From positions 62,001 to 126,000 of the forward strand of contig NZ_QUMD01000002.1 in the NCBI RefSeq assembly GCF_003481985.1: a stretch of 64,000 nt of DNA, given 5' to 3'. The notes below the pieces were generated by a model. The model saw only the letters and a program-made list of their open reading frames with translations, had not been told where the DNA came from and did not search any database. This document shows, in pieces, positions 38,202 through 46,867 of the stretch (position 1 is its first letter; each line of letters starts with the position of its first letter). The translations under genes were made by a program, and so were the position numbers. Origin of the DNA: Clostridium sp. OF09-36 (GTDB lineage: Bacteria > Bacillota > Clostridia > Lachnospirales > Lachnospiraceae).

Positions 38202-38558
38202 TTAAGCTAATTTAGCTTTTGCAAGCTCAGCCAGTTTTGCGAAGCCCTCAGCATCGTTGATAGCCATGTCAGACAGAACTTTACGGTTCATCTCAACACC
38301 AGCCAGCTTTAAGCCGTACATAAACTTGCTGTAGGACAGACCATTGATACGTGCTGCTGCGTTGATACGAGCGATCCACAGCTGACGGAACTGTCTCTTT
38401 CTCTGCTTACGGCCTGCGTAGGAGCTGGTCAGAGCTCTCATTACAGACTGCTTTGCTACTCTATACTGTTTAGAACGTGCTCCTCTGTAGCCTTTAGCCA
38501 TTTTCAGCACTCTATTGTGTTTCTTCTTTGCGTTCATACCGCCTTTAATTCTTGCCAT
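38202..38558 (-). CDS. rplT: 50S ribosomal protein L20
   Basis: 118 residues, MARIKGGMNAKKKHNRVLKMAKGYRGARSK at the start, the usual L20 sequence and length. L20 binds 23S rRNA early in assembly and represses its own operon through the leader RNA. It is the last gene of infC-rpmI-rplT. Confidence 0.97.
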   Translation of the reverse strand: MARIKGGMNAKKKHNRVLKMAKGYRGARSKQYRVAKQSVMRALTSSYAGRKQRKRQFRQLWIARINAAARINGLSYSKFMYGLKLAGVEMNRKVLSDMAINDAEGFAKLAELAKAKLA

Positions 38559-38591
38559 CGGTTTTTCCTCCTTCTTAATCTAATCAGTCTA

Positions 38592-38789
38592 TTACAGATA
38601 TGGTAAAATCTTCTTCATTACCTTTGCGTTGGTGGAATCGGTAACGATATCTTTTCTAAGATTTCTCTTTCTCTTGGTAGACTTCTTAGTTAAGATGTGA
38701 GATTTGTATGCTTTATTTCTTACCAGCTTACCGGTACCGGTCTTTTTGAAACGTTTTGCAGCTGCTCTGCTTGTTTTTAATTTAGGCAT
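38592..38789 (-). CDS. rpmI: 50S ribosomal protein L35
   Basis: 65 residues, MPKLKTSRAAAKRFKKTGTGK at the start. It is a normal-length, highly basic L35 between infC and rplT. Confidence 0.97.
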   Translation of the reverse strand: MPKLKTSRAAAKRFKKTGTGKLVRNKAYKSHILTKKSTKRKRNLRKDIVTDSTNAKVMKKILPYL

Positions 38790-38822
38790 TATAACTTCCT
38801 CCTTAATTCTTTCTCTTTGCTT

Positions 38823-39329
38823 TTACTTCTTGGCAGTCAAAAACATAACCATGCTTCTTCCTTCCACTTTGGAAGGCTTGTCAATGGTTGCAATATCTTT
38901 TAAGCTCTCAGCAAAATCGTCCAGAATGTACTTGGACTTGGACATATGCGCCATCTCACGACCACGGAAACGTAAGGTAACTTTGACTTTATCTCCCTTT
39001 TCCAGGAATTTCCGTGCTGCGCCCGTTTTTGTGTTTAAGTCGTTGGTGTCAATATTCGGAGACAACCGCACTTCCTTAACCTCGATTACCTTCTGTTTTT
39101 TTCTAGCTTCTTTCTCTTTTCTTGCCAGTTCGTAACGATATTTACCGTAATCGATAATCTTACAAACCGGTGGCTTCGCCGTCGGAGCAATTTTTACAAG
39201 ATCCAGTTCTGCGTCCTGAGCCAGCTTAAAGGCCTCTTTCGCAGACATGATTCCTAACTGCTCGCCGTCTGCACCAATCAATCGAACTTCTTTGTCTCTG
39301 ATCTGTTCGTTAATCATTAACTCGCTAAT
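38823..39329 (-). CDS. infC: translation initiation factor IF-3 (probable ATT start)
   Basis: IF-3 keeps 30S subunits apart and checks the initiator codon. The two-domain protein shows INEQIRDKEVRLIGADGEQLG at the start and a C-terminal KVTLRFRGREMAH. The first ATG (39317) has no good ribosome site. Four codons upstream, an ATT at 39329 lies seven bases after GGGGGTG. infC genes commonly begin with a non-standard AUU, used for autoregulation by IF-3 itself, so I take ATT as the start (168 residues). Confidence 0.93.
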   Translation of the reverse strand: MSELMINEQIRDKEVRLIGADGEQLGIMSAKEAFKLAQDAELDLVKIAPTAKPPVCKIIDYGKYRYELARKEKEARKKQKVIEVKEVRLSPNIDTNDLNTKTGAARKFLEKGDKVKVTLRFRGREMAHMSKSKYILDDFAESLKDIATIDKPSKVEGRSMVMFLTAKK

Positions 39330-39528
39330 AGTCGTGCACCCCCATCATAGAATTCTGCATGTTTGTTTTTCTGCATAAAAAAAGTAGATAGAATATTCTA
39401 CCCACCCTCAAAAGCATCGCATAGGACGTTGTTGCCGCCGCATATACGCATTCTTTGCTATAAACCAGGGTCACTTACTCGTGCCGAGGTGAGGTGGATA
39501 CCTACTTTCCTGTGTTGCTCTCACAACT
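39330..39528 (-). promoter_or_regulatory. infC-rpmI-rplT leader, probable L20 autoregulatory element
   Basis: A 200-base leader precedes infC. Near its end (minus strand) GTAGA pairs with TCTAC around 39390-39410 and is followed by TTTTTTT, an intrinsic terminator before the ribosome site. Firmicutes L20 leaders use such attenuation when L20 is in excess. I infer that class from position; the upstream fold was not modelled. Confidence 0.6.
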
Positions 39529-39534
39529 TTTATC

Positions 39535-39563
39535 ACTATACTATGAATCCCCGGAAAAGTCAA
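39535..39563 (-). promoter_or_regulatory. infC promoter embedded in a hairpin
   Basis: On the minus strand TTGACT, 17 bases, TATAGT. AATCCCCGGAAAA (39546-39558) and its inverse (39568-39580) flank the -35 box. The hairpin is followed by TTTTT on the plus strand. Confidence 0.75.
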
Positions 39564-39595
39564 GCGTTTTTCCGGGGATTTTTCAAAATAAAATT

Positions 39596-39910
39596 TTAAT
39601 TCTTCTCGAATGTAGTACAGAGTGTCTGCTCCGCCCTGCTTGCGCCGTCTCCCGCAATGCCGATATGCTCGGCTGCGCAGCGGTGATTTTCATTGTAAAT
39701 GCACTGCACTGCCTCGCAGGAAACCTCCAGGCGGCTTTCCGGTGTCTTAAAGACATTTTTAAAGAGACCGCCTTTGTTTTCGTCGAAGCTTCCGCAGCAG
39801 GTCTGCTCTTTTTCTTTTGCATCATGGCCATCTACCATGATAGCCTGCTTACAGCAGCAGTTATCTGCATTGTGAAGACAGTTTGTTACGTTGCACTCTA
39901 ATTTCGTCAT
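39596..39910 (-). CDS. DUF1540 cysteine-rich protein
   Basis: A 104-residue protein with two copies of the DUF1540 unit: CNVTNCLHNADNCCCK...CCGSF and CEAVQCIYNENHRCAAEHI...CTTF. The cysteine pattern suggests metal binding. The role is unknown; relatives are abundant in sporulating Clostridia. The ATG at 39910 sits nine bases after AGGAGG; the ATG at 39919 abuts that site and is rejected. Confidence 0.85.
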   Translation of the reverse strand: MTKLECNVTNCLHNADNCCCKQAIMVDGHDAKEKEQTCCGSFDENKGGLFKNVFKTPESRLEVSCEAVQCIYNENHRCAAEHIGIAGDGASRAEQTLCTTFEKN

Positions 39911-39973
39911 GGAACCCATACCTCCTGTTTCTTATTTTAAATAATTCCACAGGACTAGTATGGACTTTTTCAT

Positions 39974-40025
39974 TAAAAAAATACGTTGCTGCTCACACAT
40001 CACGCAAACAACAACGTATTTTTTA
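39974..40025 (-). terminator. thrS terminator (contains a family A palindromic element)
   Basis: AAATACGTTG pairs with CAACGTATTT. T runs on both sides make it bidirectional. The loop region TGCTGCTCACACATCACGCA resembles hairpins at 24038 and 56302. Confidence 0.8.
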
Positions 40026-40067
40026 TTTCTGCACTAGCATTGTACCGGCATTATTTTTGTTCCAGTA

Positions 40068-42005
40068 TTATTTCTGCTCTGGTTTTACTTCCACAGCACG
40101 TACTTCTCTGGAAGCAATTTCCTTTTTGATGTCTTCAATGAAGCTCTCTAAGGACTTCTGTCCCTCATCGCCTTTGAAACGGCTGCGGACAGATACAACG
40201 CCCTCTTCCTCTTCCTTCTGGCCTACGACCAGCATGTACGGAATCTTGTTCTTCTGTGCTTCGCGAATCTTGTAGCCGATCTTCTCGGAACGGGTATCTA
40301 CCTCGGTGCGGATATCAGCAGCATCCAGGGCAGCCTTTACCTTCTCTGCATAATCCATGTACTTATCAGAGATCGGCAGTACCTTTACCTGTACCGGAGC
40401 CAGCCAGGTCGGGAATGCACCTGCGAAATGCTCGATCAGGATACCGATGAAACGCTCGATAGAACCGAATGCTACACGGTGGATCATGATCGGACGATGT
40501 TTCTCGCCGTCTGCACCAATGTACTCCAGCTCAAAGCGCTGCGGAAGCTGGAAGTCAAGCTGGATGGTACCGCACTGCCAGGTTCTTCCGATCGCATCTA
40601 CCAGGTGGAAGTCGATCTTCGGGCCGTAGAATGCGCCGTCACCTTCATTTACCACATAATCCAGGCCCATCTCATCCAGGGCATTTCTCAGACCGTCTGT
40701 AGCCATCTCCCAGTCTTCGTCACTTCCCATGCTGTCTTCCGGACGGGTAGAAAGCTCTACATGATATTTGAAACCGAACAGTTTATATACGCTGTCGATC
40801 AGCTGTGCAACGCCCTTGATCTCGTCCTTGATCTGCTCCGGAGTCATGAAGATGTGTGCATCGTCCTGAGTAAAGCAGCGTACACGCATCAGGCCGTGAA
40901 GCTGGCCAGATTTCTCATGACGGTGAACCAGTCCAAGCTCGCCCATACGGAGCGGAAGATCACGGTAAGAACGCGGCTCAGATGCATAAACCAGAACGCC
41001 GCCCGGGCAGTTCATCGGTTTGATCGCATAATCCTGGTCATCGATAACAGTTGTGTACATGTTATCCTTATAATGATCCCAGTGACCAGAGGTCTCCCAC
41101 AGGCTTCTGTTTAAGATGACCGGAGTGGAAATCTCTACATAACCAGCCTTCTTGTGGATCTCTCTCCAATACTCTAACAGAGTGTTCTTTAATACCATGC
41201 CCTTCGGTAAGAAGAACGGGAAGCCAGGACCAGCCTCGTGCATCATGAACAGGCCAAGCTCTTTGCCCAGTTTTCTGTGGTCACGTTTCTTTGCTTCCTC
41301 GATCATGGTTAAGTATGCTTCCAGCTCTTCCTTCTTTGCAAATGCGGTAGCGTAGATACGGGTCAGCATCTTGTTGTGCTCGTTTCCTCTCCAGTATGCA
41401 CCGGCAATGCTGGTCAGCTTGTAAGCCTTTCCGACCTCTTTGGTGTTCATTAAGTGCGGGCCTGCGCAAAGATCGGTAAACTCACCCTGCTTGTAGAAGC
41501 TGATCTCTTCGCCTTCCGGAAGATCCTCGATCAGTTCAACTTTGTACGGCTCCTCTTTCTCTTTCATGAGCGCCAGTGCCTCTTCTCTCGGAAGAGTGAA
41601 ACGCTCCAGCGGAAGTGCCTCTTTGATGATCTTTTTCATCTCAGCTTCGATCTTTTCGAGATCTTCTGCAGTGATCGGGGTCTCAAAATCGATGTCGTAG
41701 TAAAAACCATCTGCGATAGACGGACCGATTGCCAGCTTTGCGCTCGGATACAGTCTCTTGATCGCCTGGGCCATAACATGGCTTGCGGTGTGACGAAGTG
41801 CTGCAAGTCCTGCTTCATCCTTTGCAGTCAGGATATTCAGCTCGCAGTCCTTGTCGATAACGGTACGCAGATCTTCGGTCTCGCCGTTTACCTCGCCGAC
41901 ACATGCAACACGTGCCAGTCCTTCGCTGATGTCACGGGCAATATCGATAATGGACATAGCCTGTGCATACTCTTTTTTGCTTCCATCTTTTAATGTGATG
42001 ATCAT
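40068..42005 (-). CDS. thrS: threonyl-tRNA synthetase
   Basis: It charges tRNA-Thr. The 645-residue protein has an N-terminal TGS domain (IITLKDGSKKEYAQAMSIID) and an editing domain with HTASHVMAQAIKRL (HxxxH). The class II core shows MNCPGGVLVY and RVAFGSIERFIGILIEHFAG, followed by an anticodon-binding domain. The start at 42005 follows AGGAGG; the longer open frame upstream runs through the T-box terminator and is rejected. Expression is controlled by the T-box leader. Confidence 0.97.
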   Translation of the reverse strand: MIITLKDGSKKEYAQAMSIIDIARDISEGLARVACVGEVNGETEDLRTVIDKDCELNILTAKDEAGLAALRHTASHVMAQAIKRLYPSAKLAIGPSIADGFYYDIDFETPITAEDLEKIEAEMKKIIKEALPLERFTLPREEALALMKEKEEPYKVELIEDLPEGEEISFYKQGEFTDLCAGPHLMNTKEVGKAYKLTSIAGAYWRGNEHNKMLTRIYATAFAKKEELEAYLTMIEEAKKRDHRKLGKELGLFMMHEAGPGFPFFLPKGMVLKNTLLEYWREIHKKAGYVEISTPVILNRSLWETSGHWDHYKDNMYTTVIDDQDYAIKPMNCPGGVLVYASEPRSYRDLPLRMGELGLVHRHEKSGQLHGLMRVRCFTQDDAHIFMTPEQIKDEIKGVAQLIDSVYKLFGFKYHVELSTRPEDSMGSDEDWEMATDGLRNALDEMGLDYVVNEGDGAFYGPKIDFHLVDAIGRTWQCGTIQLDFQLPQRFELEYIGADGEKHRPIMIHRVAFGSIERFIGILIEHFAGAFPTWLAPVQVKVLPISDKYMDYAEKVKAALDAADIRTEVDTRSEKIGYKIREAQKNKIPYMLVVGQKEEEEGVVSVRSRFKGDEGQKSLESFIEDIKKEIASREVRAVEVKPEQK

Positions 42006-42069
42006 GCTTTTTTCCTCCTGGTATTTTTTTCTTATGATACAAGGGACGATAAGTTTTGGCAAGCGATGC

Positions 42070-42371
42070 AAAAGCTTTTTGCATCCTGAAATAAAAAAGC
42101 CCCTTGCCTGATGTGTTTTCACACACCGGACAAGGGACGATAATTCATTTATCGCGGTTCCACCCTGTTTGCTGCCTGAATGTAAATTCACACAGCCGCT
42201 TCATTCTGATGGTAACGGAATCACCGGATCCGATTAAGGACCACTCCGAGCTGGTTTTCCTGCCGGCCTTCCCATAAGATGCTCACACCCTTTGCACCTC
42301 TCTCTGAATGGCTCTGCCGAAGTACTCTTCTCATCAACGTGTTCGTAAATATGAAACTTTTCTCATATCTG
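42070..42371 (-). promoter_or_regulatory. T-box riboswitch for thrS
   Basis: The minus strand carries the T-box sequence AGGGTGGAACCGCG, which pairs with uncharged tRNA-Thr acceptor ends. Next comes a terminator (CGTCCCTTG... pairing to CAAGGGG, then TTTTTT). About 200 bases of stem I region lie upstream. I did not place the specifier codon with confidence. Confidence 0.92.
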
Positions 42372-42377
42372 TCACTG

Positions 42378-42405
42378 ATTATAGCACGGCCGGAAAATAT
42401 GTCAA
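42378..42405 (-). promoter_or_regulatory. thrS promoter
   Basis: On the minus strand TTGACA, 16 bases, TATAAT. Just upstream the segment ATGACTTTTGCAA is repeated twice in tandem (42412-42446). Confidence 0.85.
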
Positions 42406-42500
42406 GCATAAAAATTTTGCAAAAGTCATTCTTGCAAAAGTCATTCCAAAACGTTTGGAAAGGTGTCCGGAAATTTTCTTTGAAGCTGGCAGAATCTTTC

Positions 42501-44119
42501 TTAGTTCATGCTCGCATTCAGGGAGCGCATGGCCCCAAGACAGCTGAGCGCATTGCCATCCACATCATATAGCTGGCCATCCTGCACAAAATTGTATACA
42601 TGAATATTGTCCAGATATACGTCACCATCTGTTTCAAAGGTTACATCATAGAATCCTTTGCGCCCAAGATTCAAGTCATACTGCTTTGGTCCGTTTACTT
42701 CCACCGTCTGGCTCATGGAGCCAAGCTTTACCGTCAGCGTCACAGGCTCATCACTGTCTGCTGTAAAACGCACATGTCCATCGTGGGTAGAGCGCCCTCC
42801 GATCCGGTGTCCGACTTTCTGCGACAGCTACCGCCTTTCTGTAAAAAGAGCTGGCTGCTGCCATTACGTTCCTTCACAGCACCGCTACGCACCTCCCAGC
42901 CACGGGTACCAAGGGCAAACTGGTGATTATAAACCGGATTATTCGTATAATTCCGGTAAGTCCAGACCGCATACCCGTTTGTATAGGTGCGGAGCGTATC
43001 CGGGATACCGGTAAGGTATGCGCCCCGGTGGCTTTCCGCCAGCCGCGCATTCTGTTCAAACCCTTCGGTTGCATCCATGTAAAGAAGCTGGTCAACGAAG
43101 ACCGGCTTTCCCCCATTATTAGAACGGACGATAGAAAGCTGCTCATTCATAGTCCGGATTGCTTCCTGTGCGGAGATCACGGCACCGAAGCTCTGCCCCA
43201 TGGAAACGCTATACATCAACGCTGTGTGATCTGCATCCTTGCAGGAGAAGGTACTGTAATGTGCCGCTCCAGCCTGGCCACTTCCATCGTTTGCATCGAC
43301 CGGGTCAACATCCAGCCGGACCTCCATGGAAAGATTGGGGAAAACCTTCTGGGTATCCTCTAAAAGATCATTTAAGAAATCATCGTAAAATTCATAAAAC
43401 AGCTTATACGCATAGCTGGTTCTGGATGGAATATAAATATCGTCAAAGCTGGCAAAACGTTCCGCCGGCTGGTAGTAGCCATTTATCTGTTTTAAAGAGT
43501 AATGCTTTTTCAGCCATGCCTGATATCCACAGTCCTTTGCTGCTTTCCTGCTGTTTGCACCCTTTCCCAGGTTTGCCGCATCCTCCACATAGTTCCAGAA
43601 ATCCTCCCAGGTGATAAAACCGCCATGAAAATTGGAATGCGCCGATGCCGTCCGGTAGATCTGCTTTGCGTATGCCAGCCAGGCTGCACGGGTAGAAGCA
43701 TCCTTTAACAGTTCTTTGTACCGGGTCGTAGCTACATCATCTGAATAGTAATCCCAGACATAGCCGATTCTCAGCTCCACCATAAGTCCCTTTGCCTGCG
43801 CAGCGGACATTACTTTATCCAGTTTCTGGAAGGCATAACGGTTATAAGAGATTGGAAGCACGCCCGGCTGAAATTCGCGCCACGGGATCACCAGCACAAT
43901 GCTGTTGAACCCATCTGCCGCAATCTGCGCCAGCTCCTCCTCCATGTGATCACTTTCCGAATTCCAGAAATTGCTTACCCAGGCATCCGACACATACGTC
44001 GCTGCTTTTAAATAGGAAGATGATGCTTCACTTTGAATTCCAGATACCGTAATCGCTGCCGCGGCCGCAAGCGCTGTCATGCTCATTCCAAGCGTACGGA
44101 CCAGACTTTTCTTTTTCAT
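42501..44119 (-). CDS. secreted glycoside-hydrolase-like protein (frameshifted in this sequence)
   Basis: An exported protein of about 539 residues with a signal peptide (residues 1-32). A TIM-barrel-like region (ADGFNSIVLVIPWREFQPG, GGFITWEDFWNY, SMEVRLDVDPVD, YAVWTYRNY) is reminiscent of clan GH-A glycosidases. A C-terminal beta-sandwich (VRFTADSDEPVTLTVKLG, YDVTFETDGDVYLDNIHVYN) resembles carbohydrate-binding modules. The frame breaks at about 42816-42818, where one base is missing from the AAA run (minus strand). The catalytic glutamates and substrate are not identifiable by eye. It has its own promoter. Confidence 0.65.
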
Positions 44120-44186
44120 ATGTATGTAACCCCGCCATTTATGTTTCTTCGTAACTGTTCCATAGCTTCACAGTCACATGTTTATT

Positions 44187-44217
44187 TTGCGTAACGTTTT
44201 TCGTCGCTCTTACGCAA
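44187..44217. repeat. inverted repeat in the glycosidase leader
   Basis: TTGCGTAA and TTACGCAA, 15 bases apart, downstream of the promoter. It could be an RNA hairpin or an operator. The rest of 44120-44338 holds only the promoter. Confidence 0.5.
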
Positions 44218-44229
44218 AAACCAGGTTAC

Positions 44230-44259
44230 ATTGTAACACAGTTGTATCGCATCCGTCAA
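44230..44259 (-). promoter_or_regulatory. promoter for the glycosidase-like gene
   Basis: On the minus strand TTGACG, 18 bases, TACAAT. Confidence 0.6.
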
Positions 44260-44338
44260 CGAAGCGGCAATGAACGGGCGTGATGTTGCTATTCTCACAT
44301 AAGTATCCATCAACGGGATTTTCTGGCTAACAGCAGCA

Positions 44339-45232
44339 TTATTCTGCCGCTTGATTCTCCCCGGTCGCATAATCGATCACGACACCCGGCTGCACATTAT
44401 AAACGTAAACGCAGTATTCTACCCCCGCGCCTTCATCCTCTACGGATTCCGCTTCCATCAGCACACCGGATGCGACCAGGTTGTCCTCCTCAAACACCGG
44501 AGTCACACGGTACAGCACATGGTTTTCTGTTTCCTTTACATAGTCTGCCACCAGATTTTCAAATGGCAGCATGCCATCTACGTTCAGGTAACGGGTACCT
44601 GTGATCAGGTTTTTCTCGTTGGCATTCTCTGCCGTTAATTGGTATCCGATCAGGTGGCAGCGGTTGTAGAGATGTTTTCCATCGACAAACTCATATTCCG
44701 AAGTCTGCCAGCCTGTGGGCTTCACCTTACTGATGGAACCGCGTTTTTCCGTCGGCATCAGATCGGTTCCTACGCTGGAATAGGCAGTACCGCAGCGTCC
44801 CAGCTCATCTAAGTCGCTGTAATACTCAAATGATTCGCTCGTCAGATCCGATTCGGTAAAGTATGGAACGTTTCCATTCACAACCGCATAAGGATCACCG
44901 GAATAAGGCGGGATAGCCACCAGGTCCACATAAACTTCTACGCCAGCACCAATCTGAACACCGGAAGGATTTTCCACATCATACGTCTGCTGTCCCGGTG
45001 CAGAATTTCCCTGTCCCTGCACAGATGTTTCCGCAGTCGTCTCATATGCATCAAGAACCCGTTCTGCTGCCTGTTCCAGCCGCCCAATGTCTTTCTGGCT
45101 GACACCGATCGCCGCGAGAATGATCGCCACAGCTGCAAGCACTGCTGCTCTGCCCTTTTTCCCCTGTTTTGCCTTTTGATAACGCTTCACTCCGCGTTTT
45201 GCCTGATTATAAACATTCTTTTTTCTGCCCAT
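44339..45232 (-). CDS. membrane-anchored DNA/RNA non-specific endonuclease
   Basis: A 297-residue protein with a very basic N-terminus (GRKKNVYNQAKRGVKRYQK), a membrane helix (residues about 30-45), a linker, and a C-terminal nuclease domain. The active-site region KHLYNRCHLIGYQLTAENANEKNLITGTRYLNVDGM (split: His of RCHLIGYQL, Asn of NEKNLITGTR) matches Streptococcus EndA-like nucleases. Such enzymes act outside the cell in DNA uptake or nutrient scavenging. It lies 9 bases after the DUF5688 gene, so the pair is probably co-transcribed. Confidence 0.85.
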   Translation of the reverse strand: MGRKKNVYNQAKRGVKRYQKAKQGKKGRAAVLAAVAIILAAIGVSQKDIGRLEQAAERVLDAYETTAETSVQGQGNSAPGQQTYDVENPSGVQIGAGVEVYVDLVAIPPYSGDPYAVVNGNVPYFTESDLTSESFEYYSDLDELGRCGTAYSSVGTDLMPTEKRGSISKVKPTGWQTSEYEFVDGKHLYNRCHLIGYQLTAENANEKNLITGTRYLNVDGMLPFENLVADYVKETENHVLYRVTPVFEEDNLVASGVLMEAESVEDEGAGVEYCVYVYNVQPGVVIDYATGENQAAE

Positions 45233-45241
45233 ATTACTTCC

Positions 45242-46236
45242 TTACAATTCCAGTTCTTTTAATTCTCCTGTTTCGGCCTGATAACGATAGACCTTTCTGC
45301 TCAGAATTTCTTCTTTCTTGTTCATGTAGCGGTTCATCTGCTTGATCCGTTCCAGGATTTCCCGCGGGGTCGTACTGCCCACCGGATGAATATGAAACTC
45401 ATGGATTCCCGTAAATGCAACATAATAATCCCCGCCAGCCATCTCAGCCAGTTTCTTCTGTACGCCCGGATACCAGAAACTGATCGCGCCATTCACACTC
45501 GGATATGTCGTAAATATGCTGCTGTTCATCCCGGCTGCAAGTCTGCTTTTTGCTCCTACCGACATGTACGCACCGGTCTGATACTTCGGATTTGCAGACT
45601 CTGCCGGACTGTTGTACATTCTTGGCACGGAACGAATGTTGGTATTGATCAGTGCCGTCTCCATGAGTTCTTCGGTACTCTTTTCCCATTTTTCTGCAAT
45701 TTCTTTTTGGATTTTCGTCGTTGTGAGGCCAAACTCACTACTGTCTGAGAGCAGCAGATATAAAACCAGCGCCATATCTCCAACCTGTCTGTATATGCAG
45801 TGTTTCAATGCATACTTGTTGTCTGTATAATTCAGCGGGCGCAAAATCAGCCTGCCTTTGATCTGGTCATACTGATCGATCACACTGCTGATGTCTTTGA
45901 TGTCGATGTTTTTCGCGCAGCGCATATTCGCCTCCACAATTTCCAGATGAAGTCCCATCCTGCTTCCTGAAAGCTCTCGTAAAGGTACTTCATCTCAAAT
46001 CTGGCTTCGCTGCCCTCCGTTTTATCTACCGGCGCGATCCGCAGAAAATCTCCAATCAGCGTATCGCTCTCTGTCTGGCTGTATTTATCATTCGTTGCCC
46101 GGATAAAAGCACCTTCCTCTGGATTTTCAGAAACCGCCCCATCTTCAAACAGCTTAAACTTCCAGATGTTTTCCATGCCTGCCATCTTTTCCGTAAGCCG
46201 CTTCATAAACTCTGTTTTAAATTCCTCATAGTTCAT
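45242..46236 (-). CDS. DUF5688 family protein (frameshifted in this sequence)
   Basis: A protein of about 331 residues that matches the DUF5688 family found in Lachnospiraceae, with no signal peptide and no known function. The two halves lie in different frames, joined near 45950-45951. One missing T (minus strand GACTTCATC, expected GACTTTCATC) restores AGWDFHLEIVEANMRC. The ATG at 46236 follows GGAG. It is upstream of the nuclease gene. Confidence 0.75.
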
Positions 46237-46310
46237 ACCGTCTTCTCCTTTTCGTTTTCTATATTTCATTATGCAGAACTCACGTTCTTTTTTCCACTGT
46301 TTCTTTTGAT

Positions 46311-46341
46311 AAAAAAAGCCGCGTAAATACGCGGCTTTTAG
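46311..46341 (-). terminator. tmRNA terminator
   Basis: AAAGCCGCGTA pairs with TACGCGGCTTT, with a T run on the minus strand. Confidence 0.9.
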
Positions 46342-46343
46342 CG

Positions 46344-46680
46344 TGGAGCTGAGGGGAATCGAACCCCTGTCCGAAAATCAATTCCCTGTTCTTCTACTAT
46401 CATAGTCTGTTATTTGACATTCCCTCTGCCGCGCGAAAACAGACACCCTCGCAGTTTCAGTAGCTTCATGATACGCCCATGCACGCAAAGCTTAATACAT
46501 GTCGTTTCTCACATAGTCGATGCCAGACTCTTAATGTGTGAGTGCACTAAGACTGACAGCAGCCATTAGGCTGCGTATGCTAAATTATCTTCAGCGTTTA
46601 ATTTTAATTTTGCCGTTTAACGCACCGCATGCGGATAGCTTCACCAGCTGCATGACCCCCGTCGAAACCAGTACAACCCC
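46344..46680 (-). ncRNA. ssrA: transfer-messenger RNA
   Basis: tmRNA rescues stalled ribosomes together with SmpB, whose gene is 1.5 kb upstream. The ends pair like a tRNA (GGGGTTG with CAGCTCC, minus strand), with GGTTTCGACGGGGGTCATGC near the 5' end and GGTTCGATTCCCC as the T-arm. The tag frame reads AKLKLNAEDNLAYAA then stop, an acceptable proteolysis tag ending in AA. CCA is not encoded. Size is 337 bases. Confidence 0.95.
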
Positions 46681-46773
46681 TTACTGGCTCACCGTGACTC
46701 AGCGGTGATACATAACAAATACCTGCTGCAGGCGCATCGCAAAGAAGTGAAACCGCCGCTGCAAGTATGTGAT

Positions 46774-46802
46774 ATTGTAACACCCGGATCCGTTTTTGTC
46801 AA
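46774..46802 (-). promoter_or_regulatory. tmRNA promoter embedded in a hairpin
   Basis: On the minus strand TTGACA, 17 bases, TACAAT. CACCCGGATC and GATCCGGGTG (46781-46790, 46806-46815) flank the -35 box, and the -10 box follows the arm at once. It leaves a leader of about 85 bases before the mature 5' end. Confidence 0.8.
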
Positions 46803-46867
46803 CGAGATCCGGGTGTCTAAATTTTCAACTTCTGGTTTAAAAATCAAATGCCTCTTGCCTGATTTTC

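Noticed and set aside
44187..44217. TTGCGTAA inverted repeat as a possible attachment or recombination site
   Set aside because: There is no integrase, no duplicated flank and no mobile gene nearby. It is better explained as a leader hairpin or operator.
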